From Edaphovirga cremea (GTDB lineage Bacteria > Pseudomonadota > Gammaproteobacteria > Enterobacterales > Enterobacteriaceae), in contig NZ_QOVA01000002.1 of the NCBI RefSeq assembly GCF_003332275.1, positions 1 to 64,000 of the forward strand: 64,000 nucleotides of DNA, written 5' to 3'. Below, piece by piece: positions 49,356-61,086 of the stretch. A program made the translations under genes and the position numbers. The notes beneath the pieces are model-generated. The model did not search any database. It was not told where the DNA came from and worked only from the letters and a program-made list of their open reading frames with translations. The stretch's first letter is position 1; the number at the start of each line of letters is the position of its first letter.

Positions 49356-49817
49356 ATGAATGAACTTGTTTTATCTCTGCCAGATGAGGCAGCAACCGTT
49401 GAACTGGGCGCCAAACTCGCCCGCGTATGCGATCGTTCCACCGTTATCTATCTCTTGGGGGAGTTGGGTGCCGGGAAAACGACCTTCAGCCGCGGATTTC
49501 TGCAGGCGCTGGGTCATCAAGGGAACGTTAAAAGTCCGACGTATACGCTGGTCGAGCCTTATATGCTGACGCCATTGGCTGTCTATCACTTTGATCTTTA
49601 TCGTCTGGCCGATCCGGAAGAATTGGAGTTCATGGGAATTCGCGATTATTTTCAGCAAGATGCAGTCTGTCTGGTTGAGTGGCCGCAGCAGGGCGAAGGA
49701 TTTCTCCCGCAGCCGGATATTGAATTGCATCTGGCGTACGTTTCTGAGGGGCGACAGGCAAGATTGAACGCGCTTTCTGAGTATGGCATGCAACTTTTAC
49801 ATCGTGTAGCCACGTAA
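49356..49817 (+). CDS. tsaE: tRNA threonylcarbamoyladenosine biosynthesis ATPase TsaE
   Basis: The 153-residue P-loop ATPase works with TsaB and TsaD in making t6A37 of tRNA. The Walker A motif [14 protein letters not shown] is near residue 30, followed by [10 protein letters not shown] and the FDLYRL stretch. The start at ATG 49356 ([11 protein letters not shown]) gives the E. coli length and follows nnr by 13 bases; an upstream GTG at 49320 overlaps nnr and is unlikely. Confidence 0.96.
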   Translation: MNELVLSLPDEAATVELGAKLARVCDRSTVIYLLGELGAGKTTFSRGFLQALGHQGNVKSPTYTLVEPYMLTPLAVYHFDLYRLADPEELEFMGIRDYFQQDAVCLVEWPQQGEGFLPQPDIELHLAYVSEGRQARLNALSEYGMQLLHRVAT

Positions 49818-49833
49818 CAAGGATAATCACGCG

Positions 49834-51639
49834 ATGATGAAACATTTCTCCATCAGCAGATGGCAAAAGATAAAAAATGTCGCGGCGGGGATGGTTTCCG
49901 TGCTGGCACTCATTGCCGGACTGATCGTGACTGGACAGGCTGTCGCCGCCAATCTTAAAGATATTCAGGTCACCAACGGTGCGACGAAATCGACAGTAAA
50001 TCTCAGTTTTGACGGCGCGCCAGTCTACGCATTTTTCCCGTTGCACAACCCTGAACGGGTTGTGATAGATATCCGCCAGACCGGGGTTATTTCCGGACTT
50101 CCCCTTGACTTCAATGGCCAAAATCTGCTGCGTCGCATCCGCTCCAGTACAGCGCAAGATGCGCAAAGCATCCGTTTGGTTCTGGAGTTGACACAGGGTG
50201 CGAAAACCCGCGCGACAACGCAGAAAAATGGCAGTCTATCGACGGTAGTGTTTACCCTGAGTTCGAATACGGTAGCCAAACAGGCTGCACCTGCCACCAA
50301 AGCCACCACGCCTGCGCGCCGCACTGCGGCAGCCAGTTCCAGTGTGAGCAATCCTTTCAATAACGATAAAACGACGGCTGTGACCAGTACGGTTACCAGC
50401 AATGTAGCAAGCAGTGCTAATAGCACCCTGCGTACCAGTGCGTCATCATCATCGGGCGATCGTATCGTTGTGGCGATCGACGCCGGTCACGGTGGACAGG
50501 ATCCCGGTGCCATCGGGCAGGACGGCCTGAAAGAGAAAAATGTCACGATCGCCATTGCGCGCAAGCTGCAAGACAAAATGAATAGCGATCCCATGTTCAA
50601 GCCCGTTTTAACCCGGACTGGAGACTATTTCATTTCTGTTATGGGCCGGTCAGATGTTGCCCGTAAACAGGGCGCGAACGTGCTGGTGTCCATTCATGCG
50701 GATGCCGCGCCAAACCGCAGTGCCAATGGCGCATCGGTTTGGGTTCTGTCAAACCGTCGTGCCAACAGCGAAATGGGTAACTGGCTGGAGCAGCATGAGA
50801 AACAGTCCGAATTACTGGGTGGCGCGGGTGATCTGCTGGCTAACAGTTCGGCGGATAAATATCTCAGCCAGGCTGTTCTCGATTTGCAGTTCGGTCACTC
50901 CCAACGGGTTGGATATGATGTGGCGGTGAAGGTGCTGCGTGAAATGCAACGCGTCGGATCACTGCACAAGCGTCGGCCTGAGCATGCCAGTCTGGGCGTA
51001 TTACGCTCGCCAGATATCCCCTCGTTGCTGGTGGAAACCGGCTTCATCAGTAACAGTACGGAGGAGCGACTGCTCGGCAGCAACGCATATCAGGATAAAA
51101 TTGCGACGTCCATTTACAATGGGCTGCGCAGTTATTTCCTGACGCATCCGTTACAATCCGACCCAAAGGTCGAAAACCGTCCGCTTATGGCATCAACGGT
51201 GGTTGATTCCAGCTCATTGTCTGGCGGCCTCTCGCAACCGGGACCTATCATGAATACGTCCTCCACTGCGCGCTCATCAGCCAGCGGCAAGGCGACAGTC
51301 CATACGGGGACAGTTCATACAGTGAAGGGTGCGGAAACATTATCAGGCATCGCCCAGCAGTATGGCACCACGATGACGGCCATCCGCGATCTGAATAAAC
51401 TGAAAAAAGACGGCGTATGGGTGGGACAGCGGTTGAAAATACCGGCATCCGGCACAACTGTATCAACAGCGGTAGCATCAACGGCAGTGAAAAAACCGAT
51501 CAGGCATACTGTTAAACGTGGGGATACATTATCGGCTATCGCCGCGAACTACGGTGTCAGTATGAGTGAGATCAGACGCATCAATAAATTAAAGTCGGAT
51601 AACGTCCCGCTCGGCCAGACGCTAACCATTACGCAGTAA
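49834..51639 (+). CDS. amiB: N-acetylmuramoyl-L-alanine amidase AmiB with two LysM domains
   Basis: The 601-residue periplasmic amidase cleaves septal peptidoglycan and is activated by EnvC at division. It has a signal sequence (to about 38, ending AVAAN), an AMIN domain (40-135), a Ser/Thr/Ala-rich linker (150-205) and an Amidase_3 zinc domain (210-430). Zinc ligands lie in [13 protein letters not shown], the Glu of KEKN and [10 protein letters not shown], and the catalytic Glu in VETGFISN. Two LysM repeats follow at about 490-535 and 555-600 ([34 protein letters not shown]). E. coli AmiB has 445 residues and a single LysM, so this one is longer. Confidence 0.96.
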   Translation: MMKHFSISRWQKIKNVAAGMVSVLALIAGLIVTGQAVAANLKDIQVTNGATKSTVNLSFDGAPVYAFFPLHNPERVVIDIRQTGVISGLPLDFNGQNLLRRIRSSTAQDAQSIRLVLELTQGAKTRATTQKNGSLSTVVFTLSSNTVAKQAAPATKATTPARRTAAASSSVSNPFNNDKTTAVTSTVTSNVASSANSTLRTSASSSSGDRIVVAIDAGHGGQDPGAIGQDGLKEKNVTIAIARKLQDKMNSDPMFKPVLTRTGDYFISVMGRSDVARKQGANVLVSIHADAAPNRSANGASVWVLSNRRANSEMGNWLEQHEKQSELLGGAGDLLANSSADKYLSQAVLDLQFGHSQRVGYDVAVKVLREMQRVGSLHKRRPEHASLGVLRSPDIPSLLVETGFISNSTEERLLGSNAYQDKIATSIYNGLRSYFLTHPLQSDPKVENRPLMASTVVDSSSLSGGLSQPGPIMNTSSTARSSASGKATVHTGTVHTVKGAETLSGIAQQYGTTMTAIRDLNKLKKDGVWVGQRLKIPASGTTVSTAVASTAVKKPIRHTVKRGDTLSAIAANYGVSMSEIRRINKLKSDNVPLGQTLTITQ

Positions 51640-51658
51640 CCGGTATACAGGAGTCGCC

Positions 51659-53599
51659 ATGCCCATTCAGGTGTTACCGCCACAGTTAGCGAATCAGATC
51701 GCCGCTGGTGAAGTGGTCGAAAGACCGGCTTCAGTAGTGAAAGAACTGGTGGAAAATAGCCTGGATGCCGGAGCCACGCGGATCGATATTGATATCGACC
51801 GAGGTGGCGCAAAACTGATTCGCATCCGCGACAATGGCTGCGGTATCGGTAAAAATGAGCTGGCGCTCGCTCTGGCCCGCCATGCGACCAGCAAGATCAG
51901 TACGCTGGACGATCTCGAGGCCATTGTTAGCCTGGGGTTTCGTGGCGAAGCACTGGCGAGTATCAGCTCTGTATCTCGCCTGACCCTGACATCCCGCACC
52001 GCCGAACAACCAGAGGCCTGGCAGGCGTATGCTGAAGGGCGCGATATGGCCGTCACCGTCAAACCTGCCGCCCACCCCGTTGGCACAACGCTTGAAGTGC
52101 TCGATCTGTTTTACAACACGCCTGCACGCCGCAAATTCATGCGTACCGAAAAAACCGAGTTTGGTCATATCGACGAAGTCGTGCGGCGCATTGCATTGGC
52201 GCGTTTTGATGTGGCGATTAATCTCAGCCATAACGGCAAATTAATGCGTCAGTACCGTGCTGCCGGTGATCCGTCGCAGCATGAGCGCCGTTTGGGATCA
52301 ATCTGTGGACCTGCGTTCCTACAGCATGCATTGGCCGTTTCCTGGCAACATGGGGATTTAACGATCCGGGGTTGGGTTGCCGATCCTGCCGGGTCGCGTG
52401 CGCTGGCCGAAATGCAGTATTGCTACGTTAACAGTCGGATGATGAAAGATCGTCTCATCAATCATGCGATCCGTCAGGCATATCAGGATCAACTGAAAGA
52501 CGAGCAACTGCCCGCTTACGTGCTCTATCTGGAGATCGACCCGCATCAGGTCGATGTCAATGTCCATCCCGCCAAGCATGAAGTCCGCTTCCATGAAGCC
52601 CGTCTGGTGCATGACTTTATTTATCAGGCGGTAATGACTGTTTTGCAGCAGGCCGGATCGCCTGCACTGCCGCTGGTGGATGAGGCGACAGGCGAAATTC
52701 AGGAACCGGCACCGCGCTGGCAGCCTGAAAATCGGCAGGCCGCGGGCGGCAATCAGTTTTCCCAGCCTTCTGGGGCATCGCGTGAAACTGGGCGCGGTGA
52801 TGCCCATGACAAAGCACGTGACAACATCAGTGCCTCCGCAGCAGCGGGTCAACGTCGCCAGGCGCGTGAGCCCTTTCCTGGTGGCCGTGGTCCGGCAGAT
52901 TCGCCAGCCTATACCCGGCCACAGGGTGAGTTGTATCGGAAACTGTTACAACCCGCCGTGGTTGAAGAACGGATGGTCAGCCCGGCGAAAGAAGAATCAG
53001 CGCCGTCCGCCAAACCTGTGCGCTCCGATGCGCTAAAAGGGCACAGCCACAGTTTTGGGCGTGTTCTGACCGTTTATCCACCCAGCTATGCACTGCTCGA
53101 ACGTGAGGATCAGATTTGTCTGCTGTCACTGCCCGTGGCGGAACGCTGGTTGAAACAGAGCCAACTTATTCCCCCAGCAGAGGGTTTACGCCCACAACCA
53201 TTGCTGATCCCGGTAAAACTGACACTGGAAAAATCTGAAACTGCCGCACTGGCACGTCATCAGTCCCTATTGGGAAGCTTAGGGATTACACTGGTGACCG
53301 AGCAGGGCCGAACCACCCTGAGTGCGGTACCTTTACCATTACGCCAACAAAATTTACAAAAACTGATACCGGAACTGTTAGGCTATCTGAGCTTGCATCA
53401 GACAATTCAGGTGGAAAGTGTGGCAACATGGTTGGCACGGCATCTGGGCAGCGAGCATCAAATATGGAACAGTTCGCAGGCCATACAATTATTGACCGAT
53501 GTTGAGCGGCTTTGCCCGCATCTGGTGAGTTCACCGCCATCGGGCTTGCTGCAACCTATTGAGTTACATGCTGCTATTGCAGCTTTGAATGATGACTGA
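51659..53599 (+). CDS. mutL: DNA mismatch repair protein MutL
   Basis: The 646-residue GHKL ATPase links MutS mismatch recognition to MutH and UvrD. The N-terminal ATPase motifs are clear: [35 protein letters not shown] and [11 protein letters not shown] long, poorly conserved linker (about 335-450) precedes the C-terminal dimerisation domain. The DQHA-E endonuclease motif is missing, as expected in species with MutH. It overlaps miaA by 11 bases. Confidence 0.98.
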   Translation: MPIQVLPPQLANQIAAGEVVERPASVVKELVENSLDAGATRIDIDIDRGGAKLIRIRDNGCGIGKNELALALARHATSKISTLDDLEAIVSLGFRGEALASISSVSRLTLTSRTAEQPEAWQAYAEGRDMAVTVKPAAHPVGTTLEVLDLFYNTPARRKFMRTEKTEFGHIDEVVRRIALARFDVAINLSHNGKLMRQYRAAGDPSQHERRLGSICGPAFLQHALAVSWQHGDLTIRGWVADPAGSRALAEMQYCYVNSRMMKDRLINHAIRQAYQDQLKDEQLPAYVLYLEIDPHQVDVNVHPAKHEVRFHEARLVHDFIYQAVMTVLQQAGSPALPLVDEATGEIQEPAPRWQPENRQAAGGNQFSQPSGASRETGRGDAHDKARDNISASAAAGQRRQAREPFPGGRGPADSPAYTRPQGELYRKLLQPAVVEERMVSPAKEESAPSAKPVRSDALKGHSHSFGRVLTVYPPSYALLEREDQICLLSLPVAERWLKQSQLIPPAEGLRPQPLLIPVKLTLEKSETAALARHQSLLGSLGITLVTEQGRTTLSAVPLPLRQQNLQKLIPELLGYLSLHQTIQVESVATWLARHLGSEHQIWNSSQAIQLLTDVERLCPHLVSSPPSGLLQPIELHAAIAALNDD

Positions 53600-54533
53600 G
53601 ACAACAGACAAGACCGCACCCGCGGCGATTTTTATCATGGGGCCAACAGCCTCTGGGAAAACGGCCCTTGCAATGGCACTTCGCCAGCGTTTGCCCGTGG
53701 AACTGATAAGCGTTGACTCTGCGCTGATTTATCGGGGTATGGATATCGGCACCGCCAAGCCGACATTTGCTGAATTATCCCAGGCTCCCCACCGTTTAAT
53801 TGATATCCGTGATCCTTCAGATGCCTATTCCGCCGCTGACTTTCGTGCAGATGCACTAAAAGAGATGGCCGCGATCACGGCGCAAGGAAAAATTCCGCTG
53901 CTTGTTGGCGGTACGATGTTATATTTCAAAGCGTTACTGGAAGGTTTATCACCTCTTCCCTCGGCCGATGCCGCTGTGCGTGAGCGCATAGAGCAGCAGG
54001 CTGCCGAGCAGGGTTGGGAGGCGTTACATCAGCAGTTACGTGACATAGATCCAGTTTCGGCAGCACGTATTCATCCGAATGATCCCCAGAGACTCTCCAG
54101 AGCACTGGAAGTTTTTTTTATTTCGGGTAAAACTTTATCGGAACTGACTAAAATTTCGGGCGAAACGTTGCCTTATCAGGTTCATCAGTTTGCGATAGCA
54201 CCTCAAAATCGTGAGTTGTTGCATCAACGCATCGAGTTACGGTTTCACCAGATGCTGGCGGCTGGCTTTGAGGCTGAAGTTCAGGCGCTGTTAAAACGTG
54301 GTGATTTACATACGGATTTGCCTTCCATTCGCTGCGTGGGTTATCGCCAGATGTGGTCATATCTCACTGGTGAGATAAGTTACGATGAAATGGTTTATCG
54401 TGGTATTTGCGCGACACGTCAGTTGGCCAAGCGCCAAATGACCTGGTTACGTGGCTGGAGCTCGGTGAATTGGCTCGACACCGAAAAGCCGGGAGAGGCT
54501 TTGGACACTGTAATTCAGGTTGTTAGTGCATAG
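53589..54533 (+). CDS. miaA: tRNA dimethylallyltransferase MiaA
   Basis: The 314-residue enzyme adds a dimethylallyl group to A37 of tRNAs that read UNN codons. The P-loop [11 protein letters not shown] is near residue 20, followed by the [16 protein letters not shown] stretch and the [16 protein letters not shown] substrate motif. It starts within the end of mutL (ATGATGACTGA), so the two are coupled. ATG 53592 is an equal alternative start. hfq follows. Confidence 0.97.
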   Translation: MMTETTDKTAPAAIFIMGPTASGKTALAMALRQRLPVELISVDSALIYRGMDIGTAKPTFAELSQAPHRLIDIRDPSDAYSAADFRADALKEMAAITAQGKIPLLVGGTMLYFKALLEGLSPLPSADAAVRERIEQQAAEQGWEALHQQLRDIDPVSAARIHPNDPQRLSRALEVFFISGKTLSELTKISGETLPYQVHQFAIAPQNRELLHQRIELRFHQMLAAGFEAEVQALLKRGDLHTDLPSIRCVGYRQMWSYLTGEISYDEMVYRGICATRQLAKRQMTWLRGWSSVNWLDTEKPGEALDTVIQVVSA

Positions 54534-54647
54534 GTTGAGTGATTGTGTACAATTGATGAGTACTCATCGCGCATTTTTTTTAAGTAGTTTATTTTAGAGC
54601 CGTCAGGTTCTTAGTTACAAACAACAAGCAAATAAGGAAAAGATAGA

Positions 54648-54959
54648 ATGGCTAAGGGGCAATCTTTGCAAGATCCGTTCCTGAACGCATTGCGTCGCGA
54701 ACGTGTTCCGGTTTCTATTTATTTGGTGAATGGTATTAAGCTGCAAGGCCAGATTGAGTCTTTTGATCAGTTTGTCATTTTGTTGAAAAACACGGTCAGC
54801 CAGATGGTGTATAAACACGCTATCTCTACCGTTGTGCCTTCACGCCCGGTGTCGCATCATAGTAATAATCCGAGCGCTGGCACCACCAGTAATTATCATC
54901 ATGGTAGTACACCGTCTGCGCAGCAACAGCCGCAGCAGGATAGCGATGACGCTGAATAA
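54648..54959 (+). CDS. hfq: RNA chaperone Hfq
   Basis: The 103-residue hexameric Sm-like protein pairs small RNAs with mRNAs. The Sm1 ([19 protein letters not shown]) and Sm2 ([12 protein letters not shown]) motifs are intact, as are the proximal-face KH and distal-face residues. The C-terminal tail is His/Ser/Gln-rich and ends DSDDAE, as in enterobacteria. AAGGAAAAG precedes the ATG. The 114-bp gap after miaA probably holds an hfq promoter. Confidence 0.99.
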   Translation: MAKGQSLQDPFLNALRRERVPVSIYLVNGIKLQGQIESFDQFVILLKNTVSQMVYKHAISTVVPSRPVSHHSNNPSAGTTSNYHHGSTPSAQQQPQQDSDDAE

Positions 54960-55057
54960 AGCGCATTGCCAGTCAACCATGACGGGGTTCATAAGTAGAG
55001 AAACTCTGCTTATGCCCCCCGAACTAGCGGTATTGATCCGTTTGAGAGGTTGCACGC

Positions 55058-56338
55058 TTGTTTGACCGTTATGAAGCCGGTGAGCAGGCCGTACTGGTTC
55101 ATATCTATTTCTCGCGCGACAAAGATACAGAAGACCTCAGTGAATTTGAATCGCTGGTCTCTTCTGCGGGCGTGGACGCTTTGCAAGTGGTAACTGGTAG
55201 CCGCAAAGCCCCGCATCCCAAATACTTTGTTGGTGAAGGAAAGGCCGAAGAAATTGCAGATGCTGTTAAATCCAGTGGCGCATCTGTTGTCCTGTTTGAT
55301 CATGCGCTTTCGCCTGCCCAAGAGAGAAATCTTGAAGCATTGTGCGAGTGCCGCGTTATCGATCGCACCGGGTTGATTCTCGACATCTTTGCCCAGCGTG
55401 CCCGTACCCATGAAGGTAAGCTGCAAGTCGAGTTGGCTCAGCTACGTCATTTAGCCACACGATTGGTTCGTGGCTGGACGCACCTTGAACGCCAGGGTGG
55501 CGGGATTGGCTTGCGTGGGCCGGGTGAAACCCAGCTTGAAACTGACCGCCGTTTGTTACGCGATCGCATCAGTTTGATTCTTTCCCGTCTCGAGCGCGTG
55601 TCGAAACAACGTGAGCAAGGCCGTCGTTCCCGTACTAAAGCGGACATTCCCACTGTTTCACTGGTAGGGTATACCAACGCCGGTAAATCCAGCCTGTTTA
55701 ACCGAATGACGTCGGCGGAAGTTTATGCTGCCGATCAGCTATTTGCCACACTGGATCCTACGTTACGCCGCATCAATGTGCCTGACGTGGGGGATACGGT
55801 TCTGGCGGATACAGTAGGCTTTATTCGTCATCTGCCGCACGACCTGGTGGCCGCATTCAAAGCGACCCTCCAGGAGACGCGACAGGCTGCTTTGCTATTG
55901 CATGTGATTGATGCTGCCGATTTACGTGTCGAGGAGAATATTGACGCGGTGAACACGGTGTTGGCAGAGATCGAAGCCGATGAAATACCTACACTATTAG
56001 TAATGAACAAAATTGATATGCTGGACGATTTTGTTCCACGTATTGATCGCAACGATGAGAATTTACCGGTCAGGGTGTGGGTGTCAGCCGTCACTGGTGA
56101 AGGGATCCCGTTGCTGTTACAGGCGTTGACGGAGCGTCTTTCCGGTGAGATTGCGCAGTATGAATTGCGCCTGCCACCGCAGGCTGGCCGTCTTCGCAGC
56201 CGTTTTTACCAGCTTCAGGCGATTGAAAAAGAGTGGATTGAAGAGGATGGAAGTGTGGGTCTGGTGGTGCGAATGCCCATCGTTGACTGGCGTCGCCTCT
56301 GCAAACAAGAACCGGAACTGATCGACTTTATCGTTTGA
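55058..56338 (+). CDS. hflX: Ribosome-associated GTPase HflX
   Basis: The 426-residue GTPase splits and rescues stalled ribosomes after heat stress. The HflX N-terminal domain contains the glycine-rich [21 protein letters not shown] segment. The G domain has [12 protein letters not shown] (G1), [10 protein letters not shown] (G3) and NKIDML (G4). It starts with TTG at 55058 ([17 protein letters not shown]), the rare start also used in E. coli, behind GAGAGGT. It is co-oriented with hfq and hflKC. Confidence 0.97.
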   Translation: MFDRYEAGEQAVLVHIYFSRDKDTEDLSEFESLVSSAGVDALQVVTGSRKAPHPKYFVGEGKAEEIADAVKSSGASVVLFDHALSPAQERNLEALCECRVIDRTGLILDIFAQRARTHEGKLQVELAQLRHLATRLVRGWTHLERQGGGIGLRGPGETQLETDRRLLRDRISLILSRLERVSKQREQGRRSRTKADIPTVSLVGYTNAGKSSLFNRMTSAEVYAADQLFATLDPTLRRINVPDVGDTVLADTVGFIRHLPHDLVAAFKATLQETRQAALLLHVIDAADLRVEENIDAVNTVLAEIEADEIPTLLVMNKIDMLDDFVPRIDRNDENLPVRVWVSAVTGEGIPLLLQALTERLSGEIAQYELRLPPQAGRLRSRFYQLQAIEKEWIEEDGSVGLVVRMPIVDWRRLCKQEPELIDFIV

Positions 56339-56396
56339 TCAGAGCCTGTTAGATTTAGCCTGAAGAACACCAATCATAGAAGAATGGAGCTAAAAC

Positions 56397-57659
56397 ATGG
56401 CGTGGAATCAGCCCGGTAATAACGGACAGGACCGCGACCCGTGGGGGAGCAGCAATAATAATGGCGGCGACTCTGGCGGTAATAATAAAGGTGGCCGTAA
56501 TCCTGGGCCACCGGATCTGGACGACATTTTCCGCAAACTCAGTAAAAAACTGAGTAGTTTCGGCGGGAAAGGCTCAGGCAGCGGGAACGGTAACATCCCA
56601 GGACCTCAACGTAGTTTCAGCGGCCGGATCGTCGGTATTGCTGCTGTTGCTGTCGTGGTGATCTGGGCAGCCAGCGGTTTCTATACCATCAAAGAAGCAG
56701 AGCGGGGCGTGGTACTGCGTTTCGGTCAGTTTAGTCACCTGGTTCAACCGGGTCTGAACTGGAAACCTACCTTCATTGATGCAGTGATTCCGGTTAACGT
56801 CGAATCAGTGCGCGAACTTGCTGCTTCAGGCGTAATGCTGACCTCTGACGAGAACGTGGTACGCGTTGAGATGAACGTGCAGTACCGCGTGACCGATCCA
56901 AGGGCGTATCTGTTCAGTGTGACCAATGCCGACGATAGTTTGAGTCAGGCTACCGATAGCGCCTTGCGTGGTGTCATTGGTAAATACACGATGGACAAGA
57001 TCCTGACCGAAGGTCGTACGATCGTCCGTAGTGATACGCAGCGTGTACTTGAAGAGACGATCCGTCCTTATAACATGGGGATCACTCTTCTGGACGTCAA
57101 CTTCCAGGCCGCACGTCCGCCTGAAGAAGTGAAAGCCGCATTTGATGATGCGATTGCCGCACGTGAAAACGAACAGCAATACATCCGTGAAGCCGAAGCC
57201 TATTCGAACGAGGTTCAACCTCGGGCAAATGGTCAGGCGCAGCGTCTGCTTGAAAACGCCAGAGCGTACCGTTCACGTACCGTTCTGGAAGCAGAGGGTG
57301 AAGTAGCGCGTTTTGCCAAGTTGTTGCCGGAATACAAAGCCGCCCCGGAAATTACCCGCGAGCGTTTGTATATCGAAACAATGGAAAAAGTCCTGAGCCA
57401 TACCCGTAAGGTGTTGGTGAATGACAAGGGCAATAGTCTGATGGTGTTGCCGCTGGAGCAGATGTTCCGTGGCGCAAAAGCGGGTGATGCAGTAAATGAC
57501 GATTCGGACAGTCTGATTCGCCTGAATTCTGCCAACTCCGCTGCGGCTGCGGCCAATAGCGCGACGCCAGGCAGTGCCAGCAATACACGTGGGACTATTA
57601 TGGACCAGCGCCGTGCCAACGCACAGCGTGACGATAACGTTCGCGTAGGGAGAGAATAA
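56397..57659 (+). CDS. hflK: FtsH regulator HflK
   Basis: The 420-residue SPFH/prohibitin-family protein forms large membrane cages with HflC around FtsH and modulates proteolysis. A Gly/Asn-rich N-terminal tail (about 1-75) is followed by one membrane helix (78-98, GIAAVAVVVIWAASGFYT) and then the periplasmic SPFH domain and coiled coil. The C-terminus is Ala/Ser-rich. It is three bases upstream of hflC. Confidence 0.97.
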   Translation: MAWNQPGNNGQDRDPWGSSNNNGGDSGGNNKGGRNPGPPDLDDIFRKLSKKLSSFGGKGSGSGNGNIPGPQRSFSGRIVGIAAVAVVVIWAASGFYTIKEAERGVVLRFGQFSHLVQPGLNWKPTFIDAVIPVNVESVRELAASGVMLTSDENVVRVEMNVQYRVTDPRAYLFSVTNADDSLSQATDSALRGVIGKYTMDKILTEGRTIVRSDTQRVLEETIRPYNMGITLLDVNFQAARPPEEVKAAFDDAIAARENEQQYIREAEAYSNEVQPRANGQAQRLLENARAYRSRTVLEAEGEVARFAKLLPEYKAAPEITRERLYIETMEKVLSHTRKVLVNDKGNSLMVLPLEQMFRGAKAGDAVNDDSDSLIRLNSANSAAAAANSATPGSASNTRGTIMDQRRANAQRDDNVRVGRE

Positions 57660-57662
57660 CCA

Positions 57663-58661
57663 ATGCGTAAGTCTTTTTTACTTATCGTCGTTGTCGTGCT
57701 GGTGGCGCTTTATGCTTCACTGTTTGTGGTTCAGGAAGGTGAGCGCGGTATCGTGCTGCGCTTTGGTAAAGTCCTGCGCGACAGCGAAAACAAGCCTGTG
57801 GTTTTCGAACCGGGCCTGCACTTCAAAATCCCATTTATCGAGTCGGTAAAAACGCTTGATGCCCGTATTCAAACGATGGATAACCAGGCCGATCGCTTTG
57901 TAACCAAAGAGAAGAAAGACCTGATTATCGATTCATACCTGAAATGGCGTATCAGTGACTTTAGCCGTTACTATCTGGCGACGGGCGGGGGTGATGTTTC
58001 CCAGGCCGAAGTGCTGTTGAAACGTAAATTGAGTGACCGTCTGCGTTCCGAAATTGGTCGTCTTGATCTGCGGGATATCGTTACTGACTCCCGTGGTCGC
58101 CTGATGTCTGATGTGCGGGATGCGCTGAACAACGGTTCTGAAGATGACGAAGCAGCCACCACGGAAGCCGATGATGCGATTGCCTCTGTTGCGAAGCGCG
58201 TTGAGCGTGAAACCAGCGGTGAACAGTTGCAGGTCAATCCAAACAGTATGGCGGCTTTGGGTATTGAAGTTGTCGACGTGCGAATCAAGCAGATTAACCT
58301 GCCAGCCGAAGTTTCTGATGCAATCTACCAACGTATGCGTGCAGAGCGTGAAGCTGTAGCTCGTCGCCACCGTTCGCAAGGTCAGGAAGAAGCTGAGAAA
58401 TTGCGTGCAACGGCTGACTATGAAGTGACCCGTACCCTGGCAGAAGCTGAGCGTCAGGCGCGTATCACCCGTGGTGAAGGCGATGCTGCCGCTGCCCGTC
58501 TGTTTGCTACGGCATTCAGCGAGGATCCGGATTTCTACGCATTTCTCCGTAGCCTGCGTGCTTATGAAGTCAGCTTCAAGAACACGCAGGATGTGATGGT
58601 ACTTAGCCCGGACAGTGATTTCTTCCGCTTTATGAAATCACCGGAAAGAAGCCGTCCATAA
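57663..58661 (+). CDS. hflC: FtsH regulator HflC
   Basis: The 332-residue partner of HflK has an N-terminal membrane helix (4-23) and an SPFH domain (VQEGERGIVLRFGKVL onward). A long charged helix follows (AEREAVARRHRSQGQEEAEKL, about 225-290). It ends the hfl operon at a strong terminator. Length matches E. coli HflC (334). Confidence 0.97.
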   Translation: MRKSFLLIVVVVLVALYASLFVVQEGERGIVLRFGKVLRDSENKPVVFEPGLHFKIPFIESVKTLDARIQTMDNQADRFVTKEKKDLIIDSYLKWRISDFSRYYLATGGGDVSQAEVLLKRKLSDRLRSEIGRLDLRDIVTDSRGRLMSDVRDALNNGSEDDEAATTEADDAIASVAKRVERETSGEQLQVNPNSMAALGIEVVDVRIKQINLPAEVSDAIYQRMRAEREAVARRHRSQGQEEAEKLRATADYEVTRTLAEAERQARITRGEGDAAAARLFATAFSEDPDFYAFLRSLRAYEVSFKNTQDVMVLSPDSDFFRFMKSPERSRP

Positions 58662-58679
58662 GCAGTCTGCTTTCTCTTT

Positions 58680-58704
58680 AAGGCCCGTTCGCGGGCCTTT
58701 TCTT
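58680..58704 (+). terminator. hflKC terminator
   Basis: AAGGCCCG-TTCG-CGGGCCTT, an eight-pair stem with a stable TTCG tetraloop, is followed by TTCTTTTT. It lies 18 bases after hflC. Confidence 0.93.
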
Positions 58705-58744
58705 TTTCTCAAAGTATTCTCAGAGTGTTATCAGGGGTATAGAA

Positions 58745-58945
58745 ATGAATTCGACCATCTGGCTGGCATTGGGATTGGTGCTGGTATTGGAAGGGCTGGG
58801 ACCGATGCTTTTTCCACAGGCCTGGCGAAAAATGATCCATGCGATGACGCAATTGCCCGATACGGTATTACGACGTTTTGGTGGGGGATTAGTGGTTGCG
58901 GGCTGTGTGATCTACTACATGTTGCGTGTCAGAAACGGTGGATAA
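58745..58945 (+). CDS. yjeT: DUF2065 inner membrane protein YjeT
   Basis: The 66-residue protein has two hydrophobic segments (about 3-20 and 43-60) separated by a short polar loop with PQAWRKM. It belongs to the DUF2065 family and always lies between hflC and purA in enterobacteria. The function is unknown. GGGGTA lies upstream of the ATG. Confidence 0.9.
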   Translation: MNSTIWLALGLVLVLEGLGPMLFPQAWRKMIHAMTQLPDTVLRRFGGGLVVAGCVIYYMLRVRNGG

Positions 58946-59007
58946 AAAAATAACCGTACGCGTTGCGGGAATGATAGACACAGATCTGATTTTCGTCGAA
59001 AAAAAGT

Positions 59008-59023
59008 GCGCAATCGTATGCTA
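59008..59023. promoter_or_regulatory. Possible PurR box upstream of purA
   Basis: GCGCAATCGTATGCTA matches 11 of 16 positions of the PurR consensus (ACGCAAACGTTTGCGT), including the central CG. purA is repressed by PurR in E. coli. The TATGCT inside it could also be part of the purA -10 box. The match is moderate. Confidence 0.4.
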
Positions 59024-59055
59024 AAAGTACTGAAACCCTGATAATGAGATGGTAG

Positions 59056-60387
<1,332 letters not shown>

Positions 60388-60420
60388 TTGAGATAGCTTG
60401 TTAGCAGTATCCCTTCTGAT

Positions 60421-60452
60421 AACCGGGCTGAACAGGCCCGGTTTGTTATTTT
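60421..60452 (+). terminator. purA terminator
   Basis: AACCGGGC and GCCCGGTT pair around TGAACAG, followed by TGTTATTTTT, 33 bases after the purA stop. Confidence 0.88.
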
Positions 60453-60616
60453 TGCCTGTCCGTGGTTGTTCCTCTGCTATTGACTCCCCCAGCGTAAATG
60501 ATTAGCCGCAACTTTGTGGCTGGTTTATCATTCAAAGAGTAATCTCAGTTATAGTAATAGAAGCGCTGTCATATCAGACGCCTAAATACAGGGTAAATTA
60601 ATACCCAGAGGTATGT

Positions 60617-61042
60617 GTGCAGTTAACAAGTTTTACTGATTATGGATTGAGAGCACTGATCTACATGGCGTCATTGCCAGACGATCAGATGACGAATATT
60701 TCTCAGGTCACCGAAGTCTATGGTGTCTCACGAAACCATATGGTCAAAATAATCAATCAATTGAGTCGCGTCGGCTTCGTCACCGCTGTACGGGGTAAAA
60801 ATGGGGGTATCCGCCTCGGAAAACCGGCGGATCAGATCCGTATCGGTGATGTAGTCCGCCAACTGGAACCCCTGGCCCTGGTCAACTGCTCAATTGAATT
60901 CTGCCATATCACGCCAGCCTGCCGTTTGAAGCAAGTGCTGCATACGGCTGTTCAGAATTTCCTCAAAGAGCTCGATCAGTACACCCTTGCTGATATGGTG
61001 AAAGAAAATTCGCCACTCTATAAATTATTGCTTGTTGAATGA
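60617..61042 (+). CDS. nsrR: Nitric oxide-sensing repressor NsrR
   Basis: The 141-residue Rrf2-family winged-helix repressor binds an iron-sulfur cluster that reacts with nitric oxide. The cluster cysteines Cys91, Cys96 and Cys102 (in [16 protein letters not shown]) are all present, as is the helix-turn-helix ([21 protein letters not shown]). It starts with GTG at 60617 behind CAGAGG. It is directly upstream of rnr, as in E. coli. Confidence 0.97.
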   Translation: MQLTSFTDYGLRALIYMASLPDDQMTNISQVTEVYGVSRNHMVKIINQLSRVGFVTAVRGKNGGIRLGKPADQIRIGDVVRQLEPLALVNCSIEFCHITPACRLKQVLHTAVQNFLKELDQYTLADMVKENSPLYKLLLVE

Positions 61043-61086
61043 AGTCTATTGAACAGCAACCTGCTGATGACGACGGAGGAACCGCA

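Noticed and set aside
49630..50166. 178-codon open frame opposite tsaE and amiB
   Set aside because: It spans two well-supported genes on the other strand and has no ribosome site.
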